In this document: positions 51,018 through 59,400 of the stretch, piece after piece
Layout of the letters: each line of letters starts with the position of its first letter
Numbering within the stretch: the stretch's first letter is position 1
Assembly: GCF_004762035.2 (NCBI RefSeq)
Contig: NZ_SIJK02000001.1
Coordinates: 244,832-308,831, forward strand
DNA length: 64,000 nucleotides
Direction: 5' to 3'
From: Candidatus Chloroploca mongolica
Lineage (GTDB): Bacteria > Chloroflexota > Chloroflexia > Chloroflexales > Chloroflexaceae
The notes under the pieces: generated by a model
Seen by the model: only the letters and a program-made list of their open reading frames with translations
Told to the model about the DNA's origin: nothing
Database searches by the model: none
Translations under genes and position numbers: made by a program

Positions 51018-52542
51018 ATGCAGAGACAGATCATCCAGACCACCTCAATTTGGCACGACGGCTTCAATCTTCCCACGTATAGCCCGCTGACCACGGATCT
51101 GCGCATCGCAGTTGCAGTCGTGGGTGCAGGGATCGCGGGCCTCTCGACCGCCTATCAACTCGCCAAGCGTGGCATCCAGGTTGCGGTTTTCGACGACGGG
51201 CCGATCGGTGGTGGCGATACCGGCAACACCACCGCCCAGCTGACTGGTATGCTCGACAAGGGCTACGCCGAGACCGAATATCTGCGCGGTACCGATGGCA
51301 CGCGCCTGACCGCTGAGAGCCATCTTGCCGCAATCGACATGATCGAGCGCATCATTCCGCGACGAGGCAATCGCCTGCGACTTTGCCCGCATGGATGGTT
51401 ACCTCTTCCTCGCCCCAGGCGGCGAGTTGCGCACCCTCACTGAGGAGCGCGACGCCGCCCAACGCGCTGGGCTCAACGATGTCGCGCTGCTCAGTGAAGG
51501 GGTCACGCTTGGCAACGTGCGCCTCAGCCCGGCCCTGCGCTTTCCACACCAGGCCCACTTTCACCCACTGAAGTATCTCGCCGGGCTCTGCCACGGGATC
51601 GAGCGTATGGGCGGCCAGATCTTCTGCGGCACACACATCACGCGCGTGAACGCCGAGGCGATCGTCACACTCGAGACCACTGACGGCCCGGTGATCCGCG
51701 CCGACTCGGTGGTGCTGGCGACCCATATGCCGATCGACGACACGCTCGGCTACTCGTTGCGGATCTTCCCCGCGCTCACCTATGTGATCGGCCTCCACAT
51801 CCCCACCGGCAGCCTGCCAAACTTTCTGGCCTTTGACACGGCCGACCCCTATCACTACGTCCGCATCCAGGCCGCAGAAGATCACGACGTGCTGATCGTT
51901 GGCGGTGAGGATCATAAGACGGGCCAGGCCGATGATATGGATGCACGCTACCAGCGCCTCGCACAGTGGGCCCGCACGCAATTTCCGCTGGCCGGTGAAG
52001 TGCTCTACCGCTGGTCGGGTCAGGTGGCGAACTCCTTCGACGGCCTGGCGCTGATGGGGCATGATCTGGTCTCGCCGCACGTCTACGTGATCACCGGGCA
52101 GACCGGCATCGGCATGACCCACAGCACCATCGGTGCCATGATCATCGCCGACCAGATTGTCGGAATTCCCAATCCATGGGCGGAACTCTACGCGCCGGGG
52201 CGGGCGACGGGGCATAGCTTCGGCGAGGTCGTAAGCGAGGGGCTGAATGTGCTGTCGCAGTATACCGATCTGCTCAAGGGCGGTGAAGTCGCCTCCGCGA
52301 CCGAGATCCCTGCCGGGAGCGGGGCCGTAGTCGGCTGGGGGCCGATGAAGGTAGCCACCTACCGCGATGACCAGGGGAGGCTCCACCACTGCTCGGCGCT
52401 CTGCACCCACCTTGGCTGTGTCGTGGCGTGGAACGACTCCGCGAAGACCTGGGACTGTCCGTGCCATGGCTCACGCTTCGACAGCTATGGCACGGTGATC
52501 AACGGCCCCGCTCCCAGCGATCTTCTCCCAGCTGAGGAGTGA
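51018..52542 (+). pseudogene. FAD-dependent oxidoreductase with Rieske domain, frameshifted
   Basis: Read in two frames. First part (51018 on) has the FAD motif VAVVGAGIAGLSTAYQLAKRG and GGGDTGNTTAQLTG, like DAO-type oxidoreductases. From about 51357 the frame must shift by one base (an extra C in ATTCCGCGAC) to continue [16 protein letters not shown]. The rest includes [15 protein letters not shown] and ends with a Rieske centre CTHLGC ... [13 protein letters not shown] precedes the ATG. Unshifted family members are about 500 residues. Either a recent inactivating mutation or a sequencing error. It lies between the two duplicate copies. Confidence 0.8.
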
Positions 52543-52572
52543 GCATTAGGCTCATTGGGAAGATCCGTGTGG

Positions 52573-52599
52573 AATACCTGACAGTGTCAGGTATTCCAG
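52573..52599 (+). terminator. 27-nt hairpin after Rieske gene
   Basis: GGAATACCTGACAGTGTCAGG-TATTCC: 13-bp perfect stem around a single G. The core GTCAGG resembles the operator-like repeat near 49480 and 62020, so it may instead be regulatory. Confidence 0.55.
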
Positions 52600-52645
52600 C
52601 AACTAAGAGGTCCTGAAAGCCCGCTTTCTACGCTGTCACATCTTT

Positions 52646-52653
52646 GCTATGAT
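52646..52653 (+). promoter_or_regulatory. Extended -10 promoter, zinc-ribbon copy B
   Basis: TGCTATGAT (TG plus one base, TATGAT at 52648-52653), about 180 bases before the gene. No good -35; low confidence. Confidence 0.3.
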
Positions 52654-52831
52654 ATTCAGAGATGGAAGAGCAAACTGATCGGCCCCGATTCACCCCCACG
52701 CAGTCCTGTTGTTGCAATAATCATCTCCTCCCCGGTTCTGTCGCGTCGACAAGGCTGGCCAGCAGGCTCTGGGCACAGGGTGATGCGCTGTCCGTGTGCC
52801 AGAGCGCAAGAAAAGAAGAAAGGAACGCCCT

Positions 52832-53212
52832 ATGGAGAATCTTGGATCGCTCCGCTGCAGCAACTGCGGCACGCCGCTGGATCTGCCTGCCAAGGGTGTA
52901 TTTGGCGTTAACTGCCCGGTCTGCCAACTCCTCAACACCTTTGGTGTGCTCCTCCCCGATTCCGACCTCACCGCCGAGACGTTTGAGGCACAGCTTGGCA
53001 ATCTGGTCGCCGAGGCCCGCGCAAGCGGCATCCCGCTCGATGTCATTGTTCACACCCTGCGCGACGAACTAGAGTTCTCGGCTGAGCTTGCGAGCCGTGG
53101 GCGGGATTTGTATGTGCAGATCGTCGATCTTGGCCCCAGCACAAGCCAACCCCTGCGCCGATCCCAGCGTGACGAGAGCGCCATGCTGCGCGGCCGCAGC
53201 GTCGGAGGTTAG
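52832..53212 (+). CDS. Zinc-ribbon protein, copy B
   Basis: 126 residues, same as copy A except for the first residues and a few substitutions. Both CxxC pairs are kept, so both copies may be active. AAAGGA precedes the ATG. Confidence 0.75.
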   Translation: MENLGSLRCSNCGTPLDLPAKGVFGVNCPVCQLLNTFGVLLPDSDLTAETFEAQLGNLVAEARASGIPLDVIVHTLRDELEFSAELASRGRDLYVQIVDLGPSTSQPLRRSQRDESAMLRGRSVGG

Positions 53213-53216
53213 GGGC

Positions 53217-53332
53217 AATGCAAAGAAGGCGGTTTTTTTGACGCAAAGGCGCAAAGGCGCAAAGGCGCAAAGGTTTTCGTGGAGGTGCGCGTATCCTGCG
53301 CGGCTTGGCGTGCGCTTCTTTGAACGGTATTG
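53217..53332. repeat. Dispersed GCGCAAAG palindromic repeat, copy 11
   Basis: GCAAAGAAGGCGG left end, TTGACGCAAAGGCGCAAAGG with extra unit, right end CGCTTCTTTGAACGGTATT. Confidence 0.7.
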
Positions 53333-53451
53333 AGGGTAGGGGCGCAGGCCCCAGACATACTTATTTTGGGCGTGGCCGACTTTGCCAGACAAGCTGGCAA
53401 GGTCGGCCATTAGGTGCGAGATTCTAGAGTGCCAGCAAGGAGGGTCTCATC

Positions 53452-56400
53452 ATGATTCGCAAGACGTGCGCATCACTCGCGGATGGCGTTCGGTCACTCG
53501 GTGCAAGTCTGTTCCCACACCCCGCACCGGATCCTCTGGCTGAGCCGACCTTCGCCCCCTTGCTCGGCGACCTGCTGAGTGCCGAGCAGTTGGATGCGCT
53601 TGCCCTCGCCCTCGCCAGCGACCAGGCTGACGCTACCGTGCGGACGCACGGCGGCAACATCCTGCGCAGCGCGCTCGATCATGATGAGCGGCAGATCGCC
53701 GGGGCGCACCGGAGCCTCGGCGAGGACATCCGGCTGAGTGTGCCGATCAGCCCGGCCGCCGAGTGGCTGATCGATAATGCCTATCTTGTCAATGAGCAGA
53801 TCCGCACGATCCGCCACGATCTGCCACCGGGCTACTACCGCCAATTGCCGAAGCTACGGCATGGCCCGTTCGCCGATCTGCCCCGCGTCTACGCCATCGC
53901 GCTAGAGCTGATTGGCCACACCGATGGTCGAGTGGATGCCACAGTGTTGCTGCGCTTCCTCAGTGCCTACCAGTCAATCACCCCGCTCCAGATGGGTGAG
54001 CTCTGGGCCGTGGCGATCATGCTGCGGATCGGATTGGTCAAGAACCTCAGCCGACTATCGGCCCAGGTACTCCAGGTGCGTGCGCTCCGCCACGAGGCCG
54101 ACACCTGGGTCGAGCAGTTGCTCGGTGCGCCAGGCGAGGCTATGGGCGCAGATGTGCTGCGTGCGCTCACGCGCCGTCACCCGGCCCTGCCCATCACGCT
54201 CGCCGCCCAACTGCTGCGTCGCCTGCGCGCCCACGAGGGCGAGCACGACATCGGTCGGGTGGTGACCTGGCTGGAGACCCAGCCCGTCACGCCGCACACG
54301 ACGATCGAATCGCTCATCCACGAGGAGCACCAGCGTCAGGCCGCGAATCAGGTCTCGGTCGGCAACACCATCAGCAGCATGCGCGCCCTGGGCGCGATCA
54401 ACTGGCCAGACTGGTTTGCGCAGGTGAGCCAGATCGAGCATCTGCTGTGTCGTGACCCGGCGGGAGCCTATGCGCGCGGCACCAGCGCAACCCGCGACCG
54501 CTACCGCCACGCGGTCGAAGATCTGGCCCGCGGGGCGCGCATGAACGAGGTCGAGGTCGCACGCCGCACGGTCGCCCACGCCCACGCGGCAGTCGGTGCC
54601 GACGCACGCCAGCGCCACGTCGGCTACTATCTGGTGGGCGCAGGGCGCCCGGCGTTTGCGGCCCAACTTGGCTACCGTCCGTCACCCCTGGAGCGCGCCC
54701 GCAATGCGGCGATGGCACACCCAACGGCGTGCTACCTGGGGGCTGTCGGCGCGGCCACGGCCGCAATTGTGGCCACCGGGCTGCGGCTGGCGCGGCACGG
54801 CTATGCCATAGGGGGGAAGCATCGGCAAGGGATGGGTGCTGGCCAGCGCCCATCCCTTGCCGATGCTTCCCCCCTCCTACCCATCGCCCTGGCGCTCATC
54901 CCGGCCAGCGCACTGGCGGGCGAGTTGGTCAACCGCGCCATCACGACGTTCTTGCCACCGCGCGTGCTACCGCGCCTCGATCTCTCGGCGGGCATCCCCG
55001 CTAAGCTGACGACCGTGGTGGTGATGCCGACACTGCTACTGACTCCAGACAGCGTGGGCCGCCAACTCGACACCCTGGAGGTGATCGCCCTGGCGAACCA
55101 GGATCCGAACCTGCACTTTGCCCTGCTCACCGACTTCGCCGACGCGCCCGAGGAGAACATGCCCGAGGATGCCTCGCTGCTCGATGCCGCAGCTGAGCGC
55201 ATGCGCCAACTCGCCGAGCGCCACGGCGCGGATCGCTTCCTGCTGCTGCATCGCCACCGCATCTGGAATGAGCAGCAGGGCCGCTGGATGGGCTGGGAGC
55301 GCAAGCGCGGCAAGTTGGAGGAGTTCAACACACTGCTGGTCGGCGCGGGCGAGACATCCTATGGCGTAATGGTCGGCGACCTGCGCGTATTGGAGCGCGT
55401 GCGCTATGTGATCACCCTTGACGCCGACACACAGATGCCGCGTGACGTCGGCCAGGCCCTGATCGGCACGCTGGCCCACCCGCTCAACCAGGCCCGGTTC
55501 GACCCGCTGACCGGGCGAGTGGCTGAGGGCTACGGCATCCTCCAGCCGCGGGTCGGCATCGACCTGCCCAGTGCCACGGCCAGTCGCTTCGCCCGCGTCT
55601 TCGCTGGAAATATTGGCGTTGACCCCTATACAACCGCCGTCTCGGATGCCTACATGGATCTGTTTGGCGAGGGTATCTTCGCCGGCAAGGGCATCTACGA
55701 CCCGGCGGTTCTACGCACGGCGCTGCACGGGCGCTTCCCCGAGAATGCCCTGCTGAGCCACGACCTGATCGAGGGCCTCTACGCCCGCGTCGGGTTGCTC
55801 TCCGATGTGGAGGTAGTGGACAGCTACCCGACCACCTACGCGGCCTGGGCGGCACGCCAGCACCGCTGGGTACGCGGCGACTGGCAGATCGCGGCCTGGC
55901 TGCTGCCTCGCACACCGTCGGCCGAGGGCTGGCGGGCGAACAGCCTGCCAGTGATCGCGCGCTATAAGATCTTGGACAACCTGCGACGCAGCCTCACCCC
56001 AGCCGCAACGGTCGCCCTGCTCGTCGCCGGCTGGCGCTGGCTGCCCGGCCGCCCGGCGGTCTGGACATGCCTGGCCCTGGCGCCCCTAGCCGCGCCGCTG
56101 GCGTTCGACCTGCTAGCCGCCGCCCGCGCCGCCGTGCTGGAACCGGGCAATATGGGTGCGCTGCGGGCCAGGCTCCGCGAGCTTCAACTCAGCGCTCTGC
56201 GTCTGGTTCTCAACGTCGCCTTTCTGCCCGACCAGACCTTGCTCAACCTTGATGCGATCGTCCGCACCCTGACCCGCACGCTGATCACGCGGCGCAACCT
56301 GCTCGAGTGGGAGACCGCCGCGCAGTCGCAGGGCCGGCTCCAGCGCTCCCATATGCCGGTGCTGCGCCGAGGCGCGCCCATGCTCATCGTCGGCGCGGCC

Positions 56401-59400
56401 CTGGCGACTGCCCCTGGTCGCCGGCACGCCGAGGCCCTCTCTGCGCTGCCGATACTTGCTGACTGGCTCGCTGCGCCAGCCCTCGCCGCCTGGCTCGACC
56501 AACCACACATTCATGCGGTACTCCCAATCAGCGCCGAAGATCAGCTTCTGTTGCGACGGCTGGCCCGTGCCACCTGGACCTTCTTTGAGCAGTTCGTCCG
56601 CGCCGAGGCCAACTTCCTGGCCCCCGATAACTTCCAGGAGACACCGCGCCCCCTGATCGCCGACCGCACCTCGCCCACAAACATCGGGCTCCAGCTACTG
56701 GCCGATCTGGCCGCCTACGACTTTGGCTATATCGGCGTGCTGGAACTGACCGAGCGCACCGAGCGGGTATTCGCGACGCTGGCGCTCCTCGAGCGTTACG
56801 AGGGCCACCTGCTGAACTGGTATGATACCCGTACGCTGCACCCGCTGCCGCCAGCCTATGTCTCGACGGTGGACAGCGGCAATTTCGTGGCGACCCTGCT
56901 CACCCTGCGCCAGGGCTACCTGGCCCTGCGCAATACGCCGCTGATCGGCCAGCAAGCCCTCGTCGGGATCGAGGATTCCCTCGCGCTGATGGAGCAGGAG
57001 CTTGGGGACCATGGGTCGGCGCGCAAGGCGGTTGCCACCCTATCCGAGTTCCTCCGCGATACGCCTGCTACGGTGGGCGGTTATCGCGATCTGCTCGGCG
57101 AGGTACTAGAGTGGGCGGAGGATCTAGGCGACGTCGGACCTGTCGCCATGTGGGGTGCTCGCATTGGCCGCCAGGCTCGCAGCCTGCTGGAAGATATTGA
57201 TAGCCTCGTGCCCGCATTGGATCACCGTGACCGGCCACCGACCCTCGGCGAACTGGCTGATACCGGCGTCTCCACGGCCACCACCCTGCTTGCACGCCAT
57301 GCCTGGATCGCCCGCGCTTGCACCGATCAAGTTGAGGCGATGCAGTTTGACTTCCTCTACGACAGTCAGCGCCACCTCTTCTCAATCGGCTATCGCGTGT
57401 CCGATGAGCGGCGCGACAGCTCCTTCTATGACCTGCTGGCCTCCGAGGCCCGCCTGGGCAGCTTCCTGGCGATCGCCAGAGGCGATGTGCCGCAGGAGCA
57501 CTGGTTCCGCATGGGACGTGGCCTCACGGCGGTGGGCTTGGGCGCGACGCTGCTCTCGTGGAGTGGCACTATGTTTGAATACCTGATGCCGCTGCTGCTG
57601 ATGCGCCGCTACCCCGAGACACTGCTCGACTCCACTTACGCCGCCGCCGTTGCCCGCCAGATCGCGTACGGCAAAGAGCGTGGCGTGCCATGGGGCATCT
57701 CGGAGTCGGCCTACAATGCACGCGACCTGGCGATGAACTATCAGTACCACGCCTTCGGTGTGCCTGGCCTGGGGCTGAAGAGCGGCCTCGACGACGATCT
57801 CGTGATCGCGCCCTACGCGACGATGCTGGCCCTGCCGGTGCGCCCAGCCGAGGCCCTGGACAACCTGCGGGTGCTGGTCGCCGATGATATGTTTGGCAGC
57901 TACGGGCTGTACGAGGCCGTCGACTACACGCCAAGCCGCCTGCCGCCCGGCCATCGCCGCGCGATCGTGCGCTCGTTTATGGCCCACCACCAAGGCATGA
58001 GCCTGCTCGCCCTGGATAACGTGCTCCACGCCAATGTGATGCAGCGGCGCTTCCACGCCGAGCCGCTCGTACAGTCAGCCGAGACCCTGCTCCAGGAGCG
58101 GGTGCCCCAAACGCGCCCGGCCCAGACGGCGCGGACGGCCGCACGCGATCCCCAGATCGCCTTTGCGGCCCCACCATCGCCGCGCCAGTTCAACACGCCC
58201 TTCACCAGCGTGCCCTACAGCCACCTGCTCTCCAACGGTCGCTACCGCCTGATGCTCACCACTGCTGGCGGTGGGAGCAGCAGCTTCGATGATCTGGCCA
58301 TCACGCGCTGGCGCTCTGACGTGAGCCGCGACGACTGGGGTAGCTTCATCTATATCCGCGACGCCCGCAGCGGCGCGGTCTGGTCCACCGCTCACCAACC
58401 AACCCGCCACCAGTCACAGAGTTACCAGGTAACCTACGGCCTAGATCGGGCCGAGTTTCGGCAGCGGGTGGCCGGGATCGACACGCGCATGGAGGTCGTG
58501 GTCTCGCCTGAGGAGCACGCCGAGCTGCGTCGGGTCACGCTCACGAACCTCACCAGTGCGCCACGCGAGCTAGAACTGACGAGCTACAGCGAGGTGGTGC
58601 TAGCCCCGCCCGCCGCCGACGAAGCCCATCCCGCCTTCTCGAACCTGTTCGTCGAGACCGAGTTTGTGCCCGAGCACGACGTGCTGCTGGCCGTGCGCCG
58701 CCCGCGTGCTGCTGGTGCCGCCCGCATCTGGGCCATCCACAGCGTGAGCGTGCGGGGCCACCCCCTTGGTGCCACCCAGCACGAAAGCGACCGGGCCGCC
58801 TTCGTCGGGCGCGGGCGCAGCATGGCCGACCCGCAGGCGCTCCACATACCCCTTGGCGGGCACACCGGCGCCGTGCTTGACCCAGCGCTGAGCCTACGCC
58901 GGCGCGTGCGGATCGCGCCTGGGGCCAGCGCCCAAATCACCTTCGTCACCGGCGTGGCCGAGGGACGAGCCGAGGCGCTGGCCCTGGCCGCCCGCCTGCG
59001 CGACCCGGCCGCCGCAGAGCGGGCCTTCGAGTTGGCCTGGACCCAGAGCCAGGTGGAGTTGCACGATCTTGATATTGACGCCGACCAGGCCCACCGCTTC
59101 CAACGCCTCGCCAGCGCCGCGCTCTTCCTCGACGTGCGGCGGCGGGCCTCACCCGAAACCCTCACGGCGAACACCAGAGGTCAGCCCAGCCTGTGGTCTT
59201 ACGGCATCTCCGGTGACTTCCCGCTGGTGCTGGTGCGTGTCGGCGTAGACGACGAGTTAACCCTGGTGGCCGAGTTGCTGCGCGCCCACGAGTATTGGCG
59301 GCTCAAGCGGCTAACACTGGATCTCGTCATCCTCAACGAAGACAGCGGAGGCTACGCGCAGGGACGCCAGGATCAACTGCTCAGCCTGGTGCGTAGCAGC

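Larger units (their letters stand above)
52740..53412. repeat. 660-bp direct repeat, copy B
   Basis: Second copy of the segment at 50330-50991, including zinc-ribbon gene and dispersed repeat. Ends in a hairpin near 53373-53411 just before the glucan-synthase gene. Confidence 0.8.

Noticed and set aside
51352..52467. 371-residue open frame antisense to the Rieske oxidoreductase
   Set aside because: Shadow frame; sense strand carries FAD and Rieske motifs.
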